From NCBI GenBank assembly GCA_020055645.1, contig CM034547.1, positions 40,961,909-41,025,908 on the forward strand: DNA of 64,000 nt, in the 5' to 3' direction. Positions 54,601-64,000 of this stretch are shown in pieces; within the stretch, counting starts at the first letter, position 1, and each line of letters starts with the position of its first letter. The position numbers and the translations under genes were made by a program. The notes beneath the pieces were generated by a model. The model worked only from the letters and a program-made list of their open reading frames with translations. It did not search any database and was not told where the DNA came from. The stretch comes from Tomocerus qinae (taxonomy: Eukaryota; Arthropoda; Collembola; Entomobryomorpha; Tomoceridae).

Positions 54601-57600
54601 TCATTTATTTATCTATTCAATATTCAGTCAGCAATTTTAGCGACCTCAACGGACGCGCCCTGCGACGGGCCAGCTTGATTGCCGAAGATGCTGCCACTTT
54701 TGGAATTCCCATCGCCAAGATGGGAGATCCTCTCATTGCCAAAAAATACGGCATCCGTGATCTCCCAGGTCTCATCCTCTTCAGAAGGGGAAGACACATC
54801 AAGTACGAAGACGACTTGGAGGACGAAGAGGAAATGCTCGATTGGCTCACTGCACCCGAAAACATGATTCTCAGAGATCAAGTAACCATCTTGTTTTGTG
54901 AAATGCACCCCTCCTTAACATGTACACTTTTAAAAAGTGAAATGCACCCCTCCTTAACATGCACCCTTTTGAAAAATGAAATTCACCCCTCCTTAAAATG
55001 CACCCTTTTGAAAAATGAAATGCACCCCTCCTTAAAATAATAAATACCCCTCCTTAACTTGTACACTTTTGGAAAGTGAAATGCACCCCTCCTTAAAATA
55101 ATAAACACCCCTCCTTAAAATGATAAACACCCCTCCTTAAAATAATAAACACCCCTCCTTAAAATAATAAACACCCCTCCTTAAAATGATAAACACCCTT
55201 CCTAAAAATGCACCCTTTTGAAAAGTGAAATGCACCCCTCCTTAAAATGCACCCTTTTGAAAAATGAAATGCACCCCTCCTTAAAATAATAAATACCCCT
55301 CCTTAACTTGTACACTTTTGGAAAGTGAAATGCACCCCTCCTTAAAATAATAAACACCCCTCCTTAAAATGATAAACACCCCTCCTTAAAATAATAAACA
55401 CCCCTCCTAAAAATAATAAGCACCCCTCCTTAAAATGATAAACACCCTTCCTAAAAATGCACCCTTTTGAAAAGTGAAATGCACCCCTCCTTAAAATGCA
55501 CCCTTTTGAAAAATGAAATGCACCCCTCCTAAAAATCTTCCTTGTTTGCTAGATTGAAGTTGTTAATCGAAAGATGCTGGAACGGATGCAGCAGAACACT
55601 GACCATCTCGCCGTTCTCTTTTGTAATGACATTTCCCTTCGGGTGTTTTAAGGCATCGAAAATGTTTGGCAATCAGTTTGCTCTATGTTAGATGAAAAAA
55701 TGTTTTTTTGAAATTTTTGGAACAAAGTGTGGAGTATTGGGTAACCCAACGCGCTTTGACAGAACTTGCTTCATTAATGGTGATTAATGAAGAATGAATT
55801 AACGTAAAATGAAAATATATTTAATTTCCTAACCTAACCTAACCTAACTTTGTAAGAATGTCAACGCGTGTTGGCTTAACCATTTTTAAAAGTGGACGGA
55901 GCTTAATTTTAGAGACGTTTTGCTGGAGATTATAACATTTTCGATGCCCGTGTTTCTTTGCGACTCATAAGTTTTGTCATCCGACTCGCTCGAAGGACCA
56001 AATGAAAGTTTTGAGTCAAAGAGGAGTTTGACAGAATTTGTGGTATTTGCTTGTAGTTAGTGAGACTGACTGTAAGCAGTGCGAAAGAGTGGTCAGTGCC
56101 CTCGAAGAAATTGACGACGACGCCGATGAAAATGGAATCGCATTCGTTAGGTAAAGTTAGGTTGGTCATATGGTAACCTTGAGTATCAATTCATATTCAT
56201 TGGCATTATTAATGGTTTAGGGTCGATGACTGGGATTTGGCCAAATTCTGGGGTGTCCACGCACTGCCCGCCCTCCTCTACTTCCGGTTAGTCAAAAAAA
56301 TGTAAAACCCGAAATAATAGAATGAGAGTATTAAAAGTTAAAAAATACTGATTAATATTCATGGGTGTATTTTAATACTTTATTATTTAATATTCATGGG
56401 TGTATTTTAATACTTTATTATTTAATATTCATGGGTGTATTTTAACACAAATATTCTGTTAGAGTTGAATGAATTATTGACATTGTAGATTGGGGTCGGA
56501 CGAGCCTGTGATATTTGCGGGTGACTTGCGGTCGCCACCCCGAATTCTGGAGTGGCTGTTGATGAGAAAAGACCCGAGTGGTACAGCCATGGAGGAAGTC
56601 ACCGGAGAACAACTGAGCAAAATTATTCAAGAGGAAGATCATTCCGTCGTCGTCTACTTTTGTAATTGCAATAAATTAAATCAGTTAATAATAGTAATTA
56701 GTTAATTGAGTTAACGTTTAAATTAAATAGACAACAAGCCTCAGTGCACGGCATGTGAACCCACCAAGAAGAAGAAGAAGGACAAGGAGCAGGAGACACC
56801 CGAACAAGAAGCCGGTACTCTTGATCCATCCACTTGGGTCTTTTTAACCATTAAATGTCGGCTGATTGTGTTTTAGAGCGCCTGGCGGGTTGTGCCAAGT
56901 GTCGGGAGATCATGGAGAAGCTGGAGAACGTCGACGACGAAGTTGCCCGCCACAGCGTCAACTTTCTCCGAACTGCGGATTTGGCCTTTGCGGCAGAACA
57001 GGGCGTCGGAGAATACCCGGCACTGGTCTACTTCCAGAATAACCAGGCGAGCGTGTACGAAGGAGAATTGACGGCCGAGGAAGACGTCCTCCACTGGATC
57101 GTGGAGCACAAGACAGAGTCGCGGATCGAGTTGGTCACACGCGGCATGCTGGAGCAGCTCCTCGTAGACACTCACTATCTCGCCGTCTTCTTTTGTATGC
57201 TGAATACGTATTTAATAGGCAGATTGCGAATATACATAATAATAACATAACGTTAACGTCAACGTAAACGTCAATAGACAAGCAGCCGTGTCGGGCGTGT
57301 GACACGATTCTGATGGAGCTGGAGAAGATTGACGACGAGTGTGACACGTACGGGATCCACATGGTCAAGATTGCGGACCCGCAGCTGGCCAAGAGGTACG
57401 GCATCACGACGTTCCCTGCGCTGCTGTACTTCCGGAACGGAAACCCGCTGCTGTTCGAGGGAGACATGAAGAACGAGGACTCAGGTTGACATATCTCAAT
57501 TCTCAGAATATTCAATTCTTGCCAATAACACAAACTGTAATTCTGTTTTTTATTAGGAAAGCGACTTAACCACAGTAAGTGACGCTTGATAGATTCTTAT

Positions 57601-60438
57601 TCATTTATTTAGCGGTTTCTTTTTGCCATTAACATGTCTCTTGTCTTATCGTTTACGTCCATCCATCGTGTCATCTGACACTATCTTTGTCATTGCCTGA
57701 TTCGCTTGCGCATGATCACAAACTTAATTTAATTTATAAAAGAAAAAAAAAGAAACCAGCGCACGAGGCAGCAAAAAAGACTAAAATGAAAATCGGAATT
57801 GTGTGTTTAGTTCTGGACTGGCTCACCGACGACGACAACCGAGAACTCGCTGACGAGATTGAGGCCGTCAACCACAAGATGCTCGAGAAACTCATCGACA
57901 CAAGCCCCTTCCTCGCCGTCTTTTTCTGTAAGAAATAATTATTATGACCATCAATAACTCTATCATAACTGCACGTGTAAAAGTCTTTTTTAAGATATTT
58001 GAACCAAGTTAGGAAATTTAATTAATTATTTAATTTTACGTTTATTTTTCCACGCAATTCCTCTAACATTTTAATAAATGTCATTCATGATTTGCCTAAA
58101 TAGATGACGAGGAGGAGTGCGGCGAAGAGTGCGACTTGATTTTGGTTATTCTCGAAGAAATCGACGATGAAGCAGACGCTTTCGGTGAGTGAATATTAAT
58201 ATCATTTATTGTTAATTAATTAACTATTGTGAATGTTGTTAGGGATCGATATGGTGAAGGTGGTTGAAGGAGACACGGCGGCAGAATTCAATATCATGCA
58301 GACTCCGGTGATGGCCTATTTCCGGAAGGGCACTGCTCTTTTGTACGAAGGAGATCTCATGGACTCTGCTCAGATCCTCGGATGGCTCACCAGCAACGAG
58401 GCTTTCGAGCTCAAGGACGAAATTGAAGAAGTCAACAGGCGCATGCTCGAAAAGTTGCTCGACGACTCGGACTTTGTCACCGTCTACTTTTGTAATGACC
58501 TTTTAAATCTGTGCAACACTTGACAGCATAAACTAGACAATAGACAATTAATATATGACGAGACTAATCGGGGGGCAAACTCTGGGACAAACATTCATAA
58601 TATCCAATAATGACGTCACCATCCATAAATCCAATGATTACGTCACTATCCATAAATCCAATGACGTCACTAACCATAAATCTAATGACGTCACTATCCA
58701 TAAACCAAATGACGTCACTATCCATAAATCCAATGACGTCACCAAGATGCCTCCATTACAAGGTGAAGACATAGAGGGATATTCCCCCAGTTTGCACCCA
58801 ATTTGAATTCTACCTATACTGCCACAGAGAAGTAAACACCCAAGCCGAAAGTAACCATGGTTATTTGGTTTGGGTGCCTACCACTCTGTGGTAGAAAGTA
58901 AATACGGATTGGGTGCTAAAATCCGGGAAACCCCATCTATGTCTTCACCTTGTAATGGAGTTGATATTAAACAATTGCGTTACTATAGAGTGACAAATTC
59001 GAGGCATCTTGGACGTCACTATCCATAAATCCAATAACGTCACTATCAATAAATCCAATAACGTCACTATCCATAAATCCAATGACGTAACTATCCATAA
59101 ATCCAATGACGTCACTATCCATAAATCCAATGGCGTCACTAACCATAAATCCAATGACGTCACTAACCATAAATACAATGACGTCACTAACCATAAATCC
59201 AATGACGTCACCATCCATAAATCCAATGACGTCACCATCCATAAATCCAATGACGTTATTATTGATAAATCCAATGACGTTATTATTGATAAATCCAATG
59301 ACGTCCCTATCCATAAATCCAATGACGTCCCTATCCATAAATCCAATGACGTCCCTATCCATAAATCCAATGACGTCCCTATCCATAAAACCAAAGATGT
59401 CACTATCCATAAATCCAATGACGTCATTATTGATAAACCCAATGATTACGTCACTATCCATAAATCCAATGACATCACCATCCATAAATCCAATCATGAT
59501 GTCACTATACATAAATCCAATGACGTCACTAACCATAAATCCAATGACGTAACTATCCATAAATCCAATGACGTAACTATCCATAAATCCAATGACGTAA
59601 CTATCCATAAATCCAATGACGTCACTATCCATAAATCCAATGACGTCATTATTGATAAATCCAATGACGTCATTATTGATAAATCCAATGACGTCATTAT
59701 CGATAAATCCAATGACGTCATTATTGATAAATCCAATGACGTCATTATCGATAAATCCAATGACGTCATTATTGATAAATCCGATGACGTCCAATGACGT
59801 CATTATTGATAAATCTAATGACGTCATTATTGATAAATCCGATGACGTCCAATGACGTCATTATTGATAAATCCGATGACGTCCAATGACGTCATTATTG
59901 ATAAATCCGAAGACGTCCAATTACGTCATTATTGATAAATCCAATGACGTCACCATACATAAATCCAATGATGACGTCACTATTGATAAATCCAATGACG
60001 TCACCAAACATAAATCCAATGATGACGTATTTATTGATAAGTCTAATGATGACGTTACTATTGATAAATGTAATTGATGACGTAGATGAGAATGACGTGG
60101 ACTGTCCCCGATGCCCGGAGATCCTGGAAGAATTGGAGAGGATCGACCAGGAGATTGACAACTTGGACATTGTGTTTGTGCGGATTGAAGACACCAAGTA
60201 CGCCAAGAAGTGGGGAGTGACCAAAATACCCGCCTTGGTGTACTTCAGGAGGAAGTTCCCGGCTATTTTCCGGGGAGAGTTGACAGACGAGGTGGCGGTG
60301 TTAGAATGGCTTCAGAAGAATCGTTACAAACAACCAGAACTGAACCTGTTCATGTTCGGACTGGCGTCCCTGTCACTGGCCTTCGTCGTCTACACCGTCT
60401 TCATTCTCGTCTGTCTCAAACACCCGCCAGAGTCTTAA
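44364..60438 (+). CDS. Giant membrane protein with about 16 tandem thioredoxin-like units, 1,836 aa
   Basis: Exons: 44364-44499, 45298-45621, 46224-46556, 46650-46829, 46891-47022, 47119-47260, 47332-47504, 47932-47961, 48206-48517, 49092-49406, 51262-51915, 53051-53236, 53338-53415, 53607-53924, 54426-54557, 54628-54881, 55553-55622, 56057-56150, 56221-56286, 56489-56661, 56731-56814, 56877-57194, 57278-57484, 57811-57927, 58104-58184, 58243-58491, 60086-60438; they sum to exactly 1,837 codons. Signal peptide MRILWLLLLLSAYS; C-terminal transmembrane helix (LFMFGLASLSLAFVVYTVF) and short tail KHPPES. Each unit of about 105 residues reads: E(I)EEV...LL...YVAVLFY, a CxxC position, ELExIDDEAD, GIxFVKI, a central P in PALVYFRN, FxGDLxxEEEVLxWL: a thioredoxin fold. 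CxxC is intact in units such as NCKTC, DCRKC, PCRAC and DCPRC, spaced CxxxC in others, and lost in about seven. Overall very acidic. Predicted lumenal or extracellular redox, Ca-binding or chaperone role by analogy with PDI and calsequestrin. Confidence 0.88.
45153..45256 (+). repeat. 36-bp tandem repeat in intron 1
   Basis: Three copies of a GTTAACCCTATAGCCCGTGA-type unit, immediately before exon 2. Confidence 0.7.
48592..48624. repeat. (GTA)n microsatellite
   Basis: About eleven uninterrupted TAG triplets in the intron after exon 9. Confidence 0.9.
49628..50455 (+). repeat. 72-bp minisatellite in intron 10
   Basis: About eleven copies of a 72-bp unit containing CATACACATTCATAAACCGC and CACACTATATAAACTTAACT, itself with an internal half-repeat (CCATACACATTCA). 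Confidence 0.9.
50755..51165 (+). repeat. 41-bp minisatellite in intron 10
   Basis: About ten copies, partly degenerate, of a 41-bp unit such as CTTGGCCCAATTAATTGAAA plus CTTTTGCCCAATTATTTAAA. Confidence 0.85.
51944..52975 (+). repeat. 36-bp minisatellite in intron 11
   Basis: About 28 copies of TATACTCAGGGGTGCA(C/T)TTT followed by 16 A/T-rich bases, in a few alternating variants (AAAAATTGAAATTAAG, AAAAAGGAAAATTACC, AAGCATGAAAATTAAA). A multiple of three, so a 264-codon false frame runs through it. Confidence 0.95.
54896..55540 (+). repeat. CACCCCTCCTTAAAAT minisatellite in intron 16
   Basis: About 30 short units of CACCCCTCCTTAAAATAATAAA and of AATGCACCCTTTTGAAAA type, with a higher-order duplication of about 270 bp (near 54990-55225 against 55255-55500). 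Confidence 0.9.
56345..56450 (+). repeat. 35-bp tandem repeat in intron 19
   Basis: Three copies of AATATTCATGGGTGTATTTT plus AATACTTTATTATTT. Confidence 0.9.
58606..60065 (+). repeat. 24-bp minisatellite carrying the CRE palindrome TGACGTCA, intron 26
   Basis: About 50-60 copies of AATGACGTCACTATCCATAA plus ATCC, with variants in the middle (ATTATTGATAA, AACCATAA, CCCTATCC). Most units keep TGACGT, many the full TGACGTCA. A CCAAG-family element interrupts it at 58742-59012. Both strands are open for over 260 codons because the unit is 24 bp. Confidence 0.95.
58742..59012. mobile_element. CCAAGATGCCTC-terminus MITE with 6-bp duplication
   Basis: CCAAGATGCCTC (58742) and GAGGCATCTTGG (to 59012) are flanked by ACGTCA at 58736-58741 and 59013-59018, a hexamer of the CRE repeat it entered. 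Inner arms ATTACAAGGTGAAGACATAG and complement make most of the left half fold. Confidence 0.85.
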
Positions 60439-60734
60439 TTTTATTATTATATATTATCTACATTTAATAAATTTAATTTATTACGCTCAGCCTTATTTAT
60501 TCATCTATCTCTATATTATAACCACCAAGATGCTTTACCCACAGGTTATGACTAAAGTTATAATAAAAGGTGTCTTGGGATAGATTTGATTTGATTTTGT
60601 TACCTCCCATGTTATACCCGTTTATTTGTATTTACATCAGGCGAGGAGAGTAAACTCGATTGGTTGGTATTTACAAAAATATACAAAAATATACAAAGAG
60701 TAAATTTAATAGATAACTAAATAATTATATTAAA
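60439..60734. other. Convergent 3' intergenic region
   Basis: Separates the plus-strand thioredoxin-repeat gene from the minus-strand papilin gene. A weak CCAAGATGC...GTGTCTTGG inverted repeat at 60525-60579 might be another degraded hairpin. Confidence 0.4.
60466..60471 (+). terminator. Polyadenylation signal of the thioredoxin-repeat gene
   Basis: AATAAA 28 bases after the TAA stop codon. Confidence 0.7.
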
Positions 60735-63700
60735 TCACGATAGTTTGGACTCTAGTTGAGATGGCGAAGAGGAATTCCTCCTGCGGGTCACGTACTCGGT
60801 CGCCCGTCTCTTGAAGTACGCTAATTAAAAGTAATCTTGCATCAACATACATTATGGTCACAATTAACACGCAAGGACGGACACGGGACAATCACAACAA
60901 GCCAAAAATCTTGTGCAGCAGCGGCAGCTCTTTTTTACCCTGTCCGTATTCTTGCAGGTGAGGCCCATAGGACGGCAACTGACCCGCCAGAGTGCACGAC
61001 TTGCAGCAGAACCGCGCGTAGTACTTGTTCGTACAGTACGACGCCTTCACTATCAACTTGCAGTTCGCAAAGAAAGGATTGTCCGTGCAGTTCTCGTGCA
61101 AGTGCAGCGCTGCAATTAAATCAAGTTGAATGAAATTAAACGAGTCATTTAATCGTTTCAAACATTTAATTACCTTCTACAGATATTTCAAGGGCGTCAG
61201 ATGCAATTGTGTAATCGTTGGTTGCTTTGCATGTATACACTCCGCTGCAATAAATTAAAAGACGGTTCATGGGTCTGTCATTGTGCTAGTAATAAATTAT
61301 AAATGCTTGCCTGTCCGTGACGGTGGCGTTAGAGATGACGATGGAGTTGGTCTCGGTGAATAGGACTCGGTCGTTGCTGTATATCTTGACGTCATCTCTT
61401 AACCAACTCACTTCTGGAGGCGGGTAGCCTTCGGTCGTACAGTCCAGTCGTATCTCGTCCCCTTGATTGTACTTTATCTTGTCCGTCCGAACTTCCGCTC
61501 TCAAAGCAACTAACCAAAATTAATTCTTATCTACTTAAGTCGAGGTTAGAAATAAATAAAGTTAAATGTTAAATGAATGTTAGAAATAAAGCAGAAAGAG
61601 AAAAAGAAAGCGCAAGCGCGGATTGTTTTACCGACGTATCTACGCTCAGTGGTGGTTGTGACTGGTAGATGATGGTGGTGAGGAGGCGGCGGGGGTGCGA
61701 CGACCCGGGTGACATCAGTTCTTCCTCCGACGATGTATTGGAGCAGATCGGCGTCATCTTCGGTGAGGGTGGAGTAGTCGACGTTGCCCTCGCCGAAGAC
61801 GTAGACGGTGTAGGAAGCGGCTCGTCCCATTCCGTTGTAGGCCTGGCACGTGTAGCCCCCGAGTTCCTTCACACTCAGCACCCGGATCAGGAGGCTAAAG
61901 TCCCGCAGCTGCTGGTACTTCTCCGACGAGAATGGCAACATTGTCTCTCCCCGCCACCACGTGATCGAAGGACGGGGCCATCCGATCGCATAGCAACGAA
62001 TATTCGTCGGTTCGTTCAGACGGGCAACAATCTCCGGATTTGCGTGCTCCAGAATTGTCGCTTGCGAAGGAGAAGGATCCTCTACAAATAACAACCGTCA
62101 CCAAAGCAACCATCACCATACACATCACCCTTAAAGAAATTCCCCTGCATAAATAAGCCTAAAAGAAATTCCCAACCAAAAATCCCCCATAGAGAAATTT
62201 TCGAGATTCCTATATATATATAGGCATCTCAGAAATGCCTATATATATTGTATATATAGGCTATATAAATATTAAATAGTTGATATTAAATAAATGCGTT
62301 ACTATAGAGAGGCATCTTGGAAATTACCATACAGAAATCAGTCGAATAGAAATTCCCATACAAAAAACACACATACAGAAATCAGCCAAAAAGAAATTTC
62401 CATACAAAAATCACCCATATAAAAATCAGGCTTAAAGAAATCCCCATATAGAAATCAGATTTAAAGAAATCCCCATACAGAAATCAGGCTTAAAGAAATC
62501 CCCATAAAGAATCAGTCTTAAAGAAACCCCCACACAGAAATGACGCTAACAGTTGATGAAATCAAGTGTAAAAATAGGTTTACCTTGGATGGAGACTGTG
62601 AAATGTCTGGCGTCTGTGGAGTGAATGTTGGAGGCGGTGCAGAGATATTGACCCTCGTCCGTTTTGTAGACACCGACGATCTGAAGAGTCCCGTCCTCTA
62701 GAATTCGCATTCTTCCAGAGTCTCCAGAAATCTAAATCAATTTGTTTTTCTAAATCTCTTGTTGAATTGTAAATAAAGACATTGTCACCTTTTCGCCATT
62801 CCTTGACCAAATGATTTGCGGTTCGGGAGATCCTCTGGCCATGCACTCGAGAGAGACCAACCCGCCTTCGGCTGCCACCACGTTCACGTCTTCAGAAATT
62901 ATCCGGGCACCGTCCTCTGCAATAATTAAATACCAATGTTATTACCAAGGTATTTTAAATACCATGGCTACCAAACAAGGTATGGTAATACTTTTTTTAA
63001 TCTCTCACAGCCACTAATGAGGATCAAAGGAGGAGGAGCCATAGAGCATTATTACTCTATGGCATGGGGACGCGTTTCGTGGTTTTCAGTGAATTTCAAA
63101 ACGGACTTACGGTTGGAAATGGGCGGGAGGCAGTTGGAACCGCAAGAAGTTCGACAGCATTTGAGTTCCTCGCTGCAATCGGCGTCTGTCGCACATTCCT
63201 CCACACACGTCTTTGTATGTCCACTCATCACTGGACAAATACCCGTCTTGTTCACTGCACAAATAAATATCAAATTAGTATCTAAAATCTGTCTACAGAC
63301 AGACAGACAGACAGACAGACCTTTGACAATAGCTTATTTGGTTAGATAATAATAATAAGTCACCTTGACGACAGATGGCTCTGAAGGAGGGACTGTCTCC
63401 ATTGTTGTCGTGTTGGTAGTAAATGTCGACAGCGCAGAGGGATTCGGGTGGACACGTGGTTTCGCGGCAAACGTCTCTGCACTGACATCCGATGCACGTG
63501 TCTTGCCAAGTCTCGATTCCGTAGGGACATCTCAATTCACGGCAATAGCTTTCTTCCCGCTCGCAGTCACGCACCTCCGAAGACACTGTCAAAACCAACA
63601 ATGAACGTTACAAGGTGATGCCAACTTTTGGTCACAACCAAGGTTAGTGAATTGCATGAATAGTTTAAATCAAATAGGATGTGCGCATGTGCAGTGCAGG

Positions 63701-63936
63701 GTGCGGGAGTTGGAAGTAAAAAGTACTGCTGAGTCGGTTGTTGTGGTGCGAGTCGGACTGGAGTCCTTGGGCAGACGAGCAGAACGAGATGCAAATGTTA
63801 AAGTTCTTGAACCGATTCAGATTTCCTGCGCAGCCTCCATACTCGAAAGGAATGCAAGTGCGCTGCGCGTTGTCGTAGTACCAACGTCGGTAGCCGTCCC
63901 TGCACGGACCAACGTCCACTCGCTGCTTACAGATAG
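60735..63936 (-). CDS. Papilin-like extracellular matrix protein, C-terminal part (partial)
   Basis: Ten exons on the minus strand: 63727-63936, 63364-63585, 63111-63254, 62789-62916, 62584-62731, 61632-62081, 61311-61509, 61174-61244, 60939-61109, 60735-60820. They join in frame (610 codons counting one base from an upstream exon beyond the window). Domain order: Kunitz inhibitor (GPCRDGYRRWYYD, FEYGGCAGN, Cys spacing intact); a Cys-rich papilin-type cassette (CPYGIETWQDTCIGCQC, PPESLCAVD); WAP four-disulfide core (DADCSEELKCCRTSCG); three Ig-like domains (VSLECMARGSP...QYLCTAS; IRCYAIGWPRP...YTCQAYN; IRLDCTTEGYP...YTCKATN); a PLAC domain with six Cys (NCTDNPFFANCK, ARFCCKSC). This order is that of papilins, basement-membrane ADAMTS-like proteins. 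One intron has a GC donor (61310). If the GT at 60938 is ignored, PLAC reads on to an alternative stop at 60892. Confidence 0.9.
62279..62311. mobile_element. Right-end fragment of the CCAAGATGCCTC element
   Basis: GTTGATATTAAA, GCGTTACTATAGAG and GAGGCATCTTGG match the right end of 58742-59012. The left end is missing. In a papilin intron. Confidence 0.6.
62330..62545 (-). repeat. Degenerate repeat of about 29 bp in a papilin intron
   Basis: About seven copies of AAAGAAATCCCCATACAGAA plus ATCAGGCTT with variable spacing. Confidence 0.8.
63295..63321. repeat. (CAGA)n microsatellite
   Basis: Six to seven CAGA units in a papilin intron. Confidence 0.9.
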
Positions 63937-63986
63937 CTAACCAACCATTTAGTTACAATCCTCCTCACCAGTATCCAATGTAAACA

Positions 63987-64000
63987 CCAAGATGCCTCAA
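63987..64000. mobile_element. Left end of another CCAAGATGCCTC element (cut by window edge)
   Basis: CCAAGATGCCTC, identical to the terminus at 58742, runs to the end of the window inside a papilin intron. Confidence 0.4.

Noticed and set aside
57557-57575. Possible 18-19-base microexon between exons 23 and 24 of the thioredoxin-repeat gene
   Set aside because: Direct joining 57484 to 57811 restores the conserved EDSVLDWL sequence exactly, so no extra exon is needed.
58967-59827. Open frames over 260 codons on both strands (repeats of NDVIGFM / HKSNDVTI)
   Set aside because: Produced by the 24-bp CRE minisatellite in intron 26. Simultaneous openness on both strands is a repeat artefact.
58606-60065. 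CRISPR-like array because of regular spacing
   Set aside because: There are no unique spacers; the whole 24-bp unit repeats, and the setting is a eukaryotic intron.
60525-60579. Candidate CCAAGATGC hairpin element between convergent genes
   Set aside because: The arms pair poorly and no flanking duplication is visible.

Overview
The window is AT-rich eukaryotic genomic DNA (coding exons clearly richer in G+C than their surroundings) with short-to-medium spliceosomal introns, animal gene families (papilin, GH13 maltase, insect-type acyl-CoA/4-coumarate ligase, single-pass membrane proteins) and a dense load of DNA-transposon derivatives. An arthropod is most likely; a springtail or crustacean would fit, but nothing seen fixes the taxon. 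Exon structures below were assembled by hand from splice sites and frame continuity; every multi-exon gene described as complete closes to a whole number of codons, except for one junction in the acyl-CoA ligase.

Layout. 1-9.6 kb is almost gene-free and built from repeats: 21-bp GTACC minisatellites around a long inverted-repeat element, a TA-flanked MITE with a tRNA-like insert, a decayed piggyBac element with intact TTAA ends, and two head-to-tail Helentron-like elements with internal 40-bp satellite arrays. 9.6-14.4 kb (minus) is one unrecognised secreted protein of about 948 aa in six exons. 16.9-18.3 kb (minus) is a crystallin-like type I membrane protein. 18.8-19.9 kb holds a palindromic MITE and a BEL/Pao gag remnant. 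20.1-22.4 kb (minus) is a secreted low-complexity S/T/N/Q/P protein. 22.6-25.3 kb (minus) is an acyl-CoA/4-coumarate-CoA ligase-like enzyme. 25.9-28.6 kb (minus) is a complete GH13 maltase with GATA-type sites upstream. 28.6-33.2 kb is repeats. 33.3-34.9 kb (minus) is a 2-oxoglutarate/Fe(II) oxygenase of the isopenicillin-N-synthase-like type. 36.7-42.8 kb carries three tiny genes: a 62-aa Cys-rich membrane microprotein, an 82-aa single-TM protein and a 107-aa glycine-rich secreted protein with a clear TATA box.

44.4-60.4 kb (plus) is the centrepiece: a 27-exon gene for a predicted 1,836-aa ER/secretory-pathway type I membrane protein made of about 16 tandem thioredoxin-like units. Most unit boundaries are phase-1 introns placed just after the central beta strand and just before the CxxC position; many units have lost the cysteines. 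Its introns are packed with unrelated minisatellites, including about 60 copies of a 24-bp unit centred on the CRE palindrome TGACGTCA. 60.7-64 kb (minus, converging on it) is the 3' half of a papilin-type matrix protein (Kunitz, Cys-rich cassette, WAP, Ig domains, PLAC) that runs off the window.

One transposon family cuts across the whole window: elements with CCAAG-type termini and 6-bp target duplications, found from full length down to 36-50-bp bare hairpins.
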